A stretch of 47,641 bases of DNA from a virus. Within the stretch, counting starts at the first letter, position 1. Each line of letters opens with the position of its first letter. Of this stretch, positions 37,599-47,383 are shown one piece after another. A program made the translations under genes and the position numbers. The stretch spans positions 1 to 47,641 of IMG/VR virus record IMGVR_UViG_3300046028_007825. One strand, 5' to 3'. The notes beneath the pieces are model-generated. The model was not told where the DNA came from, ran no database searches, and worked only from the letters and a program-made list of their open reading frames with translations.

Positions 37599-37608
37599 GA
37601 GTTCTATA

Positions 37609-39993
37609 ATGGCACTTAAAAAGACACGTTTTATTAAAGGAATTATTTTAGCTCCAGATGATGTTGCTATTGAGAGTATCAATGGAGAGTTAAAAGTTGA
37701 CTCTGCTGATGGCTATAAAATTAAGGCGTACTTAGACGGTGCTTCTAGAGAGATTGTTACAAATTCTCAGTCTCAAGTTCTTACAAATAAAACTCTAACT
37801 TCTCCAGTTATTAACACCGGAGTAAGTGGAACAGCAATATCTTTAGATGGAACTCTAACTGCTAACTCTGATACTCTATTATCTTCTCAAAAAGCTATTA
37901 AAACATACGTAGATGCTCAAATAGGTCAAAAAGATCAGGCCAATGAAATTTTAACAAACCCTTCTATTAGTGGAACGGTTGGAGAAACTGTTCAAGTCGT
38001 GTTACAAGAGCATGAGGATAGATTAGATGATCTAGTAACTCTATCTGGAGTTGCCGCTAATGCAGAGAACCTTGGAACTTTCACTGGAACAACAATTCCT
38101 GATAATTCTACAGTTAAGGGTGCTCTACAATCAATTGAAACAACTTATGAGTATGGAATTTCTAATATTGAAGTTTCTAATTTAAAATCAGGAGTACTTA
38201 ATACAAGTACGACTCTAGCCTCTGCATCTGATTCACAAGTTCCATCTGCTCTTGCAGTAAAAAGTTATGTAGATTCTTCTGTAACTCCCGATGCAACTAC
38301 CTTAATAAAAGGTAAGATTAAATTAGCAGGAGATCTTGCAGGTACAGCAGATCTTCCAACAGTCCCATCACTCTCTTTGAAAGCTCCACTGGCATCTCCT
38401 ACATTTACGGGAATTCCGAAAGCACCGACCGCAACAACTGGAGATGATTCCACTCAAATTGCGACAACTGCATTTGTGACCAATGCAGTACTAGGGGCAG
38501 GAGGAGGAGGAGGAGGATCTTCTGACTACCTTATAGATGAGATGATTTCCAAAACATCTAGTAATACTTCGGCAACTGGTCTTATTTATAAAAGAGTAAG
38601 AGAAGCAACTAGTTTAACTTCATTTAATTCGCTAATGGTAGACGAAGGAACTCCTACATCTGGAAATCTAACAATTGATATAAAAGTTGGAGCAGTTCCA
38701 TATACATTGACATCAAGGTTTGGAGCTAGTTCAGTAATTAATGGCATGGCGGTACAAACAGATGGCAAAGTAATACTTGTGGGATCTTTTACTTTATATA
38801 ACGCAAAATCGGTCGGTAGAAATATTATACGATTAAATACAGATGGTACAGTAGATCCTACATTTGTAGTAGGTACTGGATTCAATGTTGGATCAGATAT
38901 AAAAGTAGCTAAACTTCTTTCTGATGGTTCCATTTTAATTGGAGGCTCTTTTACTAGTTATAATGGGGTAACTCTTTCTGGACTTTGTAAATTAAATAGC
39001 TTGGGTATATTAGATACTGCATTTACATCAAGCGGAACAAGAAGATTTAATGCAAGTGGAGGAGGTATTTGGGATATTGAAATAAGATCAAGCGGTAAAA
39101 TACTTTTATTAGGTGATTATACAACAAGTGGATATCCCGTTATAGCAAAGGGATTAATACAGTTAAATACAGATGGTTCTTATGATTCTTCTTTTGAAGC
39201 AGGAAATTTAGATGTTGGTAGCTCATTTAAATTCCAACAAGGATTATTATTAAGTGATGATAGCTTAGTAGTAGTTGGTACATTCACTTCATACCAGTTA
39301 CTATCCGGTGCTTCATATTCAGTAACTGGAGTTATAAAATTAACTTCCAGTGGAGTAAAAGATCCCACGTTTACAACACCGGGATCTGGATCTGGTAATA
39401 TTAATACTATAATTCTACATCAAGGTGATATTGTTCTGGGGGGTACTTTTAATACAGGAGCCTTTGGGGGAGGATTATCAGCTCAGAGAATTGTGAAACT
39501 TAATTCAACTACAGGAGATGTAATTGGTGCTCCTACATTTACTCTACCTACAGGATTATCCGATATAATAAGAATTCAAGTTGCAACAGATGATACAATA
39601 TTTGTAGCTCCATTATCTGGAAATATGTATAAACTAAATGCTAATGGAACAAGTAATGCTACGTTTACTGGTGTAGTTCCAACTGTAAAATGTTTTGAAT
39701 TTGCATCCAATGGGAACTTGCTTGTTGGTGGATCATTTAGTACCGTAAATGGAATTTCTTATATAGGTAATACAAGGATACTACCAAGTACGGGTGTTAT
39801 TGATCCTACTTATGATACTATGATTTCAATATTCGATGCTCTTCCAAGTTTTAATTTTGCATCACTTGCAAATGGGGATATCCTCAATGGAACAATAGCA
39901 AGGGATTATATCCCAGCCGGATACTATGTTAAAGTTGATATCACAGCAGTACCCGCAACATATATAGGAAGCTTTTACATAACATTGTATTAA
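37609..39993 (+). CDS. Tail fibre with seven delta-60-type beta-propeller repeats
   Basis: 794 aa. N-terminal fibre part has repeats such as TLLSSQKAIKTYVDA and SQVPSALAVKSYVDS, QIATTAFVTNAV and a Gly7 hinge. From about residue 375 come seven 50-60 aa repeats of the form DGKVILVGSFT...IIRLNTDGTVDPTF, the delta-60 pattern, which would form a seven-bladed propeller. Such repeats are typical of surface proteins in delta-proteobacteria and relatives, so they are probably a receptor-binding head. The last 60 residues are beta-sandwich like. Confidence 0.85.
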   Translation: MALKKTRFIKGIILAPDDVAIESINGELKVDSADGYKIKAYLDGASREIVTNSQSQVLTNKTLTSPVINTGVSGTAISLDGTLTANSDTLLSSQKAIKTYVDAQIGQKDQANEILTNPSISGTVGETVQVVLQEHEDRLDDLVTLSGVAANAENLGTFTGTTIPDNSTVKGALQSIETTYEYGISNIEVSNLKSGVLNTSTTLASASDSQVPSALAVKSYVDSSVTPDATTLIKGKIKLAGDLAGTADLPTVPSLSLKAPLASPTFTGIPKAPTATTGDDSTQIATTAFVTNAVLGAGGGGGGSSDYLIDEMISKTSSNTSATGLIYKRVREATSLTSFNSLMVDEGTPTSGNLTIDIKVGAVPYTLTSRFGASSVINGMAVQTDGKVILVGSFTLYNAKSVGRNIIRLNTDGTVDPTFVVGTGFNVGSDIKVAKLLSDGSILIGGSFTSYNGVTLSGLCKLNSLGILDTAFTSSGTRRFNASGGGIWDIEIRSSGKILLLGDYTTSGYPVIAKGLIQLNTDGSYDSSFEAGNLDVGSSFKFQQGLLLSDDSLVVVGTFTSYQLLSGASYSVTGVIKLTSSGVKDPTFTTPGSGSGNINTIILHQGDIVLGGTFNTGAFGGGLSAQRIVKLNSTTGDVIGAPTFTLPTGLSDIIRIQVATDDTIFVAPLSGNMYKLNANGTSNATFTGVVPTVKCFEFASNGNLLVGGSFSTVNGISYIGNTRILPSTGVIDPTYDTMISIFDALPSFNFASLANGDILNGTIARDYIPAGYYVKVDITAVPATYIGSFYITLY

Positions 39994-40008
39994 GAAGGAG
40001 ATATTTTT

Positions 40009-40647
40009 ATGACTACATATATTGGTTTAGATCCTTATACTAAACTAGTCGCAGCTGGGGCTTTAAAAAGTGTAACTACATTTACAACATCAGGCACCTA
40101 TACTCCTGCAACTGGAGTAACTAAAATTTTAGTTCACGTTGTCGGAGGTGGAGGCGGTGGAGGAGCAGCAGGAACAACAATGTCAGGTGCTGGAGGCGGT
40201 GCTGGGGGATATAATAGCAGTCTTCTTGCTGTTACAGCGGGAACTGGATACGCTGTTGTAGTTGGGACAGGAGGAGCATCCGCTACAGCAGGAATTGCTT
40301 CGTCTTTCACTGGCGCGGTTACGGTAACTGCAGGAGGTGGAGGCGCAGGAGCAAGTAATACTGCAAATGGAACAGGAGGCTCTGGCGGTACAGCGGGTAG
40401 CCCTGCAGGAACTATTATATCTATTGCAGGTGGAGCTGGGGATTCTCCCTTTTCAACTACAAGGTCTGGAATGGGGGGAGATAGTGCCTTCTTAAACGGA
40501 GGCGGTAGGTCAAAAGCAGTAGCTGGTGTTGGAAGTGCAGGAATTGCAAATACTGGTGGAGGAGGAGGCGGTGGGCATACTTCCGCAAATGCTGGCGGTG
40601 CTGGCGGTGCTGGTATTGTAATTATTTATGAATATGGTATCAATTAA
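40009..40647 (+). CDS. Glycine-rich phage adhesin-like protein
   Basis: 212 aa. TTFTTSGTYTPATGVTKILVHVVGGGGGGG then repeated Gly/Ala/Ser segments, ending GGAGGAGIVIIYEYG. Matches the phage glycine-rich domain often found in tail-tip adhesins and fibre tips. GAAGGAGAT 8 bp upstream. GGN-repeat DNA here is prone to length change. Confidence 0.85.
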   Translation: MTTYIGLDPYTKLVAAGALKSVTTFTTSGTYTPATGVTKILVHVVGGGGGGGAAGTTMSGAGGGAGGYNSSLLAVTAGTGYAVVVGTGGASATAGIASSFTGAVTVTAGGGGAGASNTANGTGGSGGTAGSPAGTIISIAGGAGDSPFSTTRSGMGGDSAFLNGGGRSKAVAGVGSAGIANTGGGGGGGHTSANAGGAGGAGIVIIYEYGIN

Positions 40648-40757
40648 ATAAAAAGCTACTATGTGCAGAAGTTGTTAAAAATAGAAGTTTAAAGCATAGC
40701 GTTAGGTAGCTAGGGATAGAGTTATAAAAGGCTAAGAATTTTTAGTAAGGAAGATTT

Positions 40758-41249
40758 ATGTATAAGTTACTTATTAAAAATGTAGATTCTGGAGAGGAAG
40801 AATTAAAAGAATTTGAATCTGCAGAGCTTGCAATTTTGTATAGAGATTATCATTTAGCTTTTGGACAGTGGAATTGTGCAGTAAAGTGGGTAGATGAAAA
40901 ATATTTAACTAATGAACAAAAACCATTCATTATTGATGAAAAGACAGAAATTGTAAATGGAAAACTATCCAGATTATTTAAGCTTTCTGAAGGTATAGAG
41001 GTAAAGGTAGAGGAAGTAGCTAAACAAGAAACCAAATACTTTTGGAAATGTATAAGAAAAACAAGAGATTATTTATTACAATCTTCTGACTGGACCCAGC
41101 TTGCAGATGCAGATATAGATACAGATCTTAGAAAAGAGTATAGATCTTATAGATCATACTTAAGAGATATGCCGAAATTGTACGATGATAGCACCATATT
41201 TCATGCAGAAGTTTATAGTTTTGAAGATTGGAAAAAGGGAAAAAGATAA
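40758..41249 (+). CDS. Phage tail assembly chaperone-like protein
   Basis: 163 aa. The C-terminal half KTRDYLLQSSDWTQLADADIDT..YRSYRSYLRDMPKLY is the motif of phage tail assembly chaperones (RDxLLxxSDWTQLPDxxl...YRxaLRDiP). N-terminal half is alpha/beta. The chaperone probably helps fold neighbouring fibres. AAGGAAG 7 bp upstream. The 110-bp gap before it holds no gene. Confidence 0.8.
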   Translation: MYKLLIKNVDSGEEELKEFESAELAILYRDYHLAFGQWNCAVKWVDEKYLTNEQKPFIIDEKTEIVNGKLSRLFKLSEGIEVKVEEVAKQETKYFWKCIRKTRDYLLQSSDWTQLADADIDTDLRKEYRSYRSYLRDMPKLYDDSTIFHAEVYSFEDWKKGKR

Positions 41250-41522
41250 GTGAAGAGTCTAAAAGATCCTAAGTCCCAGTTTACTGAGTGGTGTACTAAA
41301 AAAGGTATACCAGTCCCAGTATTACGAGATGCGTTATCTCAAAAACCCTCCGCATCTTTTACACTTTTGGTAATATCTTCTGGATTAGTTATATTTGGTC
41401 TTTTAAATAAAATAGCAAAGTTAGTCGATGGAGTAGATATAGATAATGCATTACAATTTTTTTATGCATGTGCTGGATTATATTTTGGAAGAAAATTAGC
41501 TTCTAAAAAAAAAGAGGGATAA
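41250..41522 (+). CDS. Holin-like small membrane protein
   Basis: 90 aa, GTG start directly after the previous stop. A cytosolic helix, a span (SFTLLVISSGLVIFGLLNKI), and a second span (LQFFYACAGLYFGRKL) ending in KKK. The GLYFGRK end is common in phage holin-like proteins. Function inferred from topology. Confidence 0.6.
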   Translation: MKSLKDPKSQFTEWCTKKGIPVPVLRDALSQKPSASFTLLVISSGLVIFGLLNKIAKLVDGVDIDNALQFFYACAGLYFGRKLASKKKEG

Positions 41523-41879
41523 ATGGGTTGTATATTAGATAGTATAAGACTTAAAGAAATATTAGAAGGTTCACAAACTGTAAATGTTGATTGGACTTCT
41601 CCATCTTTTTCTTTAGATGATAGAGAAGCTGAATTTTCAATAATGGTTACGTATGAAAATGGAGTTTCTCCAAATATGAGACTGATTCTTCAATTTTCTT
41701 CTGATAATGTTAATTTTTCAGATTTAACAGAGTCCTATCAAAGAATTACAGATTCATCTGGAAGTCATATATGGGATATAAACGGAGCTGGTTCCTTATA
41801 TGTACGTGTAAAAGTACTTGTAACATCGGGTTCTATAGATATCTCTAGAATATTTTACGCTGGAAAACAAAGGCATTAA
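41523..41879 (+). CDS. Beta-sandwich structural protein
   Basis: 118 aa, strand-rich (AEFSIMVTYENG; RLILQFSSDNVNFSDL; SLYVRVKVLVTSGSIDISRIFY). Looks like a small carbohydrate-binding or Ig-like virion protein between fibre genes. Not recognised. Confidence 0.6.
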   Translation: MGCILDSIRLKEILEGSQTVNVDWTSPSFSLDDREAEFSIMVTYENGVSPNMRLILQFSSDNVNFSDLTESYQRITDSSGSHIWDINGAGSLYVRVKVLVTSGSIDISRIFYAGKQRH

Positions 41880-41881
41880 TT

Positions 41882-44800
41882 ATGGCAAATACATTACTAA
41901 GAATAGGTTATATATCTGGTTCTGGTGGAGGAGGGGGAATCTCTCAGTATCCAGATCTTGCTAGTTTTCCTCCGACTGGGTCTGTTAACGTCTTATATTT
42001 TGCTATTGATACTGCAAAGTTATATGCTTGGAATGGAGCTACTTATATAGAAGCATCTCCTTCTTTAGTAACTTCTGTAAATACTCAAGTTGGAGACGTA
42101 GTCTTAGATAAGAGCGATGTAGGTTTAAGTAATGTAGATAATACAAGCGATGCTGACAAACCTATAAGTGACGATACTCAAGCAGCATTAGATTTAATTA
42201 CTGATGTTACTTGGACCGGCGATTATAATAACGGAGTAACATACGCTGTTGGTGATGGTGTAATGTTTAATGGTGCTTCATTTAGAATGATTGCAGCAAT
42301 TGGAGCAGCCGGTTATAATCCAGCAGGTTATCCCGGAAATTGGCTTCAAGTTACAGACTATATTTCAGCCAATGATATTGGTTTAGGAAATGTAGATAAT
42401 ACCAGTGATGCGGATAAGCCTATAAGCGATGCCACTCAGGATGCATTAGACGCTTTAGACGACAGAATTATTCCGATTGAAGATCGTGCCGAAGTTTTAA
42501 CAGTTTACGCTTACGAAAATAATACGCAAGTTTATGCAGATGGACAACCGGGTATAAAAGACCCTTCTGCATTAATTAGGGATGGTTGGTATTTTAAAAA
42601 TTCAATAGCTGGACAAAAAATAAACTGGTATTATTTTGATGGCACAAGCCAAGGTAATATAACTTTAGGCGATTTTAAATCAGCCTATGCCATAATGACT
42701 TTTGATGCAGTGTCTGGAGCAGCATCTCCGATTATTGCAATTTACACATCTCCTACTGGAGCTGGGGACGTAATTCCCGGCTTTGCCCATTCAAGAATTG
42801 TTTACGATGGACCAATGACTCCAACTCCAGTGGTCGGAAAGCAATATTTAGTATATGCTGGAGAAAATCCTCCCGTTAGACAAGATCTTCCAAGAATTAA
42901 TCTGGCTTTAATTACGGGATCATCTATTGGAGATAAACTTCCTACAGAACAAATTCTAACAGTTTCTTTCGGCTCAAACACTGCAGCGTCTGTAGATAGT
43001 GTTCAATACATGGTTGAAACTTTAGGCTTATTCTCAGATCCAGTTAAGCATGAAATGGATCTGAGAATTAGAGTTGCTTCTCAGGATGCATTAGATCTTA
43101 AAGTTGCTAAAGCTGGCGACACTATGACAGGCAACTTGGTCGTTCATACTGGAACAACTACTGCTACTCTTGGAAGTAATAACTTATACATTACAGATTC
43201 TGCATATCCTAACAATATAGCCTACTACGGACAGGATAACAGTTTCATAACATCTCAAGCTGATGACGTTAATAATCTTTTAGATGCCTACTCTAATAGA
43301 CTAGAAGTGAGAGAAGAGAACTATGTTACGTATTCACAAAAGACTACGGCAATTACCCCTTCTGAAATATCTTTGCTTACAGCAGATGATGGTATCGCTG
43401 CTCCTGCTATAGCCACGTTACCGGAACACGTTACCACTAAAAAATATGTTGATGATCAGGATGCTTTAAAAGAAGACGTTGCTAATAAATCCATTGATGG
43501 TACTCTAGCTTCTAACTCAGACACGCTTTATCCTTCTGAGAAAGCTGTAAAAACGTATGCGGATGCTATAACTACGTCGGTAAATGCTATTATTGATAGT
43601 TTAGCTTATTCTCAAATTATTTACGTTGATAAAAATAATACAAGAACTTATACAGCCTCTGGAACTATAGACAAGCCTTTTAAATCATTAGAGGCAATGT
43701 ACACAGCCATTACAGATGCTGGCGCATCAAAACGGTATGCTTGTATTATAGCTCCCGGGACATACGTAGAAGCTGCAACAATACGATTAAAAGGCTGGAT
43801 TGATTTAACTTCTTTTGCTACTGATACTGTAATTATTTCTGTGGCAGGTGGAGTTACTTTAAAATGGAGTAATAATAATCACGGGAGAGCATTTATTAAA
43901 GATATTGGATTTACTTCTGGACTTGAAATCCTCAATGATAATCCGACAGGAACTTCTGGAATTGTTTTGGATTTAGATAATGTCGATGCTCCTTCTATTC
44001 TCTTTAATGGGAGAGGGGGCGGGCGGGATTTTATCCAACTAAGAAACGACACAAGAATTACTGGATCTTGTACTATTCGCTCAGCAGCCACTACTATATT
44101 TGACTCTACAGGAATTGGCACTTTAGTAATGAATGACGTTGGATGTCTTGTACCAGATTCCTTTGGATCTGCTATTACAGCAAGTCTTCGTTCAAACTAC
44201 ATCGGTGTAATTTCTATATCTGCTACAACTCATGATATTTATACAGATGCTTGGGGAACCATTATTGCAGGAAATTTAACAATTGCAAGTAACGCTTCTT
44301 CATACCCGTGTTATTTTAATTATGACGCAACTTCGTATCCACTTGGAACTGTAACTTTAACTGGCACAAATCCAGCTCAGCTTGTTCAAACTTCTGTTGC
44401 ACAAGCAATTCGCTATACTCCAATTATTTCAGGAAATTGGGCAGCTCCGGCTCCAACGGAAGTTAAAGCTGCTTTAGATAGTTTAGCTGCTAACAAAATT
44501 GCTATAACTGAAAAAGCTGCAATAAATGGAGTTGCTTCTCTTGATGAAACTGGTAAAGTTCCTCTTTCTCAGCTTCCTGCATCTACATTTTCAGCTGATG
44601 TATTAGAGTTTGCTAATTTAGCAGCATTTCCTATACCCGGAGTGGCAGGAATTGTATACGTAGCGTTAGATACTAATAAAATATACAGATGGAGCACAAC
44701 AGTTTATACTGAGTTATCTACGGCACCTGTTACTTCAGTTAATGGAAAAACTAATGCAGTTACTCTAAACGCAATAGATGTTCCATTTTCTCCTACATTA

Positions 44801-46294
44801 ACTATTTCATCAGATAATGTGCAAGATGCTATTGTTGAAATACAAGCTGCAGCCACGGGAACGGCTATTTATCAAGATACAAAAGAGCCTACTGGGTTTA
44901 TTAATAGAACAGATTCAACAACAAGTTTCATTGATGGATCTAGACTTTTTGCAATAGCTCCGGTTAGTGCTTCTTTTAGCTTTTATATTAAAGGCACCAA
45001 GTTTACAAAAACAACTTCTCAACAAATTACGATTCCTAACCTTGCTGGAAATCATTATATTTACTTTAATACTTCTGGAGTTTTAGAATCTACCCAAATA
45101 TTTAGTAGTGATATTATTGAGCAGAATGCTTTTGTTTCAGTTATTTATTGGAACACAGATTTAAATACCCACACGTATTTTGCAGAAGAGAGACATGGTA
45201 TAACGATGGATGGGGCAACTCACATATACCTACATACTACTTTTGGAGCAAGGTACTTATCAGGATTAGCCTTACAAGGTTTTACGCCTGATGGCAATGG
45301 TAGTCTTGACGCACATGCTCAGTTTACCGCTGATGAAGGCTCTATTAGAGATGAAGATATACTTTTATCAAGTGCAGCTCAGGCTCAGATTCCTATTCTT
45401 TTCAGACAGGGTCAGTTATGGAGAAAAAAAGCAGCGGATGCATTTCCTTTAATCTATAGCGGTACAGCTGGATATACAGGAGTCAATGGAAGAATACCAT
45501 TCAATGAATTTGCTGGCGGATCTTGGCAGTTAACACAAGTAAGTAGTGCAAATTATGTATTAGTACATTTTTTTGCAACAAACGATAAAGAAAATCCTAT
45601 TGTTGGTATTCAAGGTATTGCTCAATATAATAATGCTCCCCAAGCAAAAGCTGCGGCAAGTACTGAAATTACTAGTCTATCTGGACTTCCTTTTGCAGAA
45701 TTTGTAGCAATTGGTACAGTTTTGTTCCAAACTAATACTTATGCTAATACTCCAGATGCTAGGGTTGTGAGTGTAAATGGAGCTACTTACATTGATTTTA
45801 GAGGAACTCAGCTTTATACTCCAGCTGGAGAAGCGACTACTCATAGTCTTTTGTCAGGATTAAGTAACGATGATCATATCCAATACCATACTGATGCTAG
45901 AGGAGATATCAGATACTATACAAAAGCTCAGGTAGATACCCTAATAACTGGAATAACATCTACGGGAGACATTGATGAGAAGTTGTTTAGCATTTCAAAT
46001 TCACAGGCACTTCCAGACAATGTCCATAATTTTGTATTTTCAAATTCAATTGTAAGAGCATTTGAAGCACTTGTATCTATTGAAATAGAGGCGACCGCTT
46101 CATTGTATGAGACTGTTAAGATTTCAGGAATTCAGAAAGGATCTGACTGGGATATCACTCTTATTTCTAGTGGAGATATTAGTGGTGTGGCCTTTAGTAT
46201 TACTACTTCTGGTCAAATCCAGTATACGTCGGATAACGTGGCTGGTTTTGTTTCTGGAATCCTTAAATTTAGGGCAATTACAACCTCAGTATAA
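41882..46294 (+). CDS. Large modular tail fibre/spike protein
   Basis: 1470 aa. Order: N-terminal head with GGGGG, two repeats of GLSNVDNTSDADKPISD (about 80 and 165), a middle sandwich region, DTLYPSEKAVKTYADA, a right-handed beta-helix-like spike (opening YVDKNNTRTYTASGTIDKPF) at about 580-800, SVNGKTNAVTLNAIDVPFS, then SLLSGLSNDDHIQYHTDARGDIRYYTKAQVDTL near 1330, and a C-terminal domain shared with the 37128 protein. Similar to host-recognition fibres with several receptor-binding parts. Confidence 0.88.
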   Translation: MANTLLRIGYISGSGGGGGISQYPDLASFPPTGSVNVLYFAIDTAKLYAWNGATYIEASPSLVTSVNTQVGDVVLDKSDVGLSNVDNTSDADKPISDDTQAALDLITDVTWTGDYNNGVTYAVGDGVMFNGASFRMIAAIGAAGYNPAGYPGNWLQVTDYISANDIGLGNVDNTSDADKPISDATQDALDALDDRIIPIEDRAEVLTVYAYENNTQVYADGQPGIKDPSALIRDGWYFKNSIAGQKINWYYFDGTSQGNITLGDFKSAYAIMTFDAVSGAASPIIAIYTSPTGAGDVIPGFAHSRIVYDGPMTPTPVVGKQYLVYAGENPPVRQDLPRINLALITGSSIGDKLPTEQILTVSFGSNTAASVDSVQYMVETLGLFSDPVKHEMDLRIRVASQDALDLKVAKAGDTMTGNLVVHTGTTTATLGSNNLYITDSAYPNNIAYYGQDNSFITSQADDVNNLLDAYSNRLEVREENYVTYSQKTTAITPSEISLLTADDGIAAPAIATLPEHVTTKKYVDDQDALKEDVANKSIDGTLASNSDTLYPSEKAVKTYADAITTSVNAIIDSLAYSQIIYVDKNNTRTYTASGTIDKPFKSLEAMYTAITDAGASKRYACIIAPGTYVEAATIRLKGWIDLTSFATDTVIISVAGGVTLKWSNNNHGRAFIKDIGFTSGLEILNDNPTGTSGIVLDLDNVDAPSILFNGRGGGRDFIQLRNDTRITGSCTIRSAATTIFDSTGIGTLVMNDVGCLVPDSFGSAITASLRSNYIGVISISATTHDIYTDAWGTIIAGNLTIASNASSYPCYFNYDATSYPLGTVTLTGTNPAQLVQTSVAQAIRYTPIISGNWAAPAPTEVKAALDSLAANKIAITEKAAINGVASLDETGKVPLSQLPASTFSADVLEFANLAAFPIPGVAGIVYVALDTNKIYRWSTTVYTELSTAPVTSVNGKTNAVTLNAIDVPFSPTLTISSDNVQDAIVEIQAAATGTAIYQDTKEPTGFINRTDSTTSFIDGSRLFAIAPVSASFSFYIKGTKFTKTTSQQITIPNLAGNHYIYFNTSGVLESTQIFSSDIIEQNAFVSVIYWNTDLNTHTYFAEERHGITMDGATHIYLHTTFGARYLSGLALQGFTPDGNGSLDAHAQFTADEGSIRDEDILLSSAAQAQIPILFRQGQLWRKKAADAFPLIYSGTAGYTGVNGRIPFNEFAGGSWQLTQVSSANYVLVHFFATNDKENPIVGIQGIAQYNNAPQAKAAASTEITSLSGLPFAEFVAIGTVLFQTNTYANTPDARVVSVNGATYIDFRGTQLYTPAGEATTHSLLSGLSNDDHIQYHTDARGDIRYYTKAQVDTLITGITSTGDIDEKLFSISNSQALPDNVHNFVFSNSIVRAFEALVSIEIEATASLYETVKISGIQKGSDWDITLISSGDISGVAFSITTSGQIQYTSDNVAGFVSGILKFRAITTSV

Positions 46295-46326
46295 TGTAAT
46301 TTCGGCTATTTAAATACGGCATAGAA

Positions 46327-46344
46327 AGCACCCTTATAATACAG
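46327..46344 (+). promoter_or_regulatory. Late-type promoter motif, copy 6
   Basis: AGCACCCTTATAATACAG, only 8 bp from the end of the motif to the ATG, giving a very short leader with GAGG just before the start. Confidence 0.8.
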
Positions 46345-46351
46345 AGGTAAC

Positions 46352-47197
46352 ATGGCACAGGTAAAGCCTAATCCAAATTCATTCTATGATCCGGGCTTAA
46401 TTGTCAAGGAAATCCATGACTTACATGCTAAGTCTATTAGGGTATCCGATACTAGGTCCGTAGTAGATAAGTTTTATACTCACTTTAGAGTTTTATACAC
46501 TGAGCTAAATTTACCATCAGAAGTTTCTTATTTTAGAGGAACAAGATCTCATACAACTATAATAGGCTGTGTTGCCGATGTTGAAGCCTCCCTCCAAAAT
46601 TCATATATTAAAATATACTCTTGTCCAGATAATACCCCATTCCATATTTGGTTTAATGTAGATAATCTAGGAGTTCCTCCAACAATTCCCGGATCTACAC
46701 CGATTGAGATTCCTATAAATAAAAATGAAGGATCTTCTGTTATATCTATGGCTGTGGGTTTGATTATAAACTCTTTGTTTAAATCTGATTTTTCAGTATC
46801 TAGATCTAATTCGGTCGTTGAGATTACAGCTGTTGGAATGGGTGAGATACTTGATTCATCAGAGGAAGGAACTGGGTTTGCGTTAGTAAACTCTAGAGGA
46901 GAGCAAGAATTAGCTAGTTATATTCAAATAGGGTATCAGGATCTGCATCCTGTATATAAAGGACAAGTTTTAAAGAATTACATATTTAATGTGTTCTCTG
47001 GACAATTTGAAATTAAAGAAGAACTTCCAACAACCATTCAAGAAGTAGTCTGGGATGAAATTGCAACAACATTTCCACTTGAAAATCAAGAGCTGTATTC
47101 TTATAAATATAATTCTAATTTAGTTCAAGAAATGCTAGTAACCTATATTGATGCGACAAAAAAAGCAATAGTGTCTATTCAAAAGACAAGGTATTAA
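46352..47197 (+). CDS. Tail structural protein
   Basis: 281 aa. FYDPGLIVKEIHDLHAKSIR and VDKFYTHFRVLYTELNLPSEVSYFRGT, then SYIKIYSCPDNTPFHIWFNVD, a module found in tail proteins of several phages. Ends with a beta domain (VSIQKTRY). Role probably in tail or fibre attachment. Confidence 0.65.
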   Translation: MAQVKPNPNSFYDPGLIVKEIHDLHAKSIRVSDTRSVVDKFYTHFRVLYTELNLPSEVSYFRGTRSHTTIIGCVADVEASLQNSYIKIYSCPDNTPFHIWFNVDNLGVPPTIPGSTPIEIPINKNEGSSVISMAVGLIINSLFKSDFSVSRSNSVVEITAVGMGEILDSSEEGTGFALVNSRGEQELASYIQIGYQDLHPVYKGQVLKNYIFNVFSGQFEIKEELPTTIQEVVWDEIATTFPLENQELYSYKYNSNLVQEMLVTYIDATKKAIVSIQKTRY

Positions 47198-47383
47198 ATG
47201 TCTTGGAAATTTGACCCATTCATTATGAATCTAATCTGGGTAGCTCCAATTCCTATCGTGGAAGATGTGGGCGATATTGATTTGGGTACGATGGATAGCG
47301 ATCTCATGATTGATATGGGTTCTAGAGAGGATAGTCCTTCTGGCATTGATCAAGGATTAAGAGTATACGATGGCAATTTTTAA
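47198..47383 (+). CDS. Small acidic tail protein
   Basis: 61 aa. WKFDPFIMNLIWVAPIPIVEDVGDI, an FDPFxxxLVWV pattern common in small phage tail proteins. Directly follows the previous stop. Confidence 0.65.
   Translation: MSWKFDPFIMNLIWVAPIPIVEDVGDIDLGTMDSDLMIDMGSREDSPSGIDQGLRVYDGNF

Noticed and set aside
38112-38121. Reverse copy of the late motif (TTAAGGGTGC)
   Set aside because: Within fibre codons and on the strand without genes there.
40130-40640. Glycine-codon repeats as a separate DNA repeat element
   Set aside because: Explained by the Gly-rich adhesin coding sequence.
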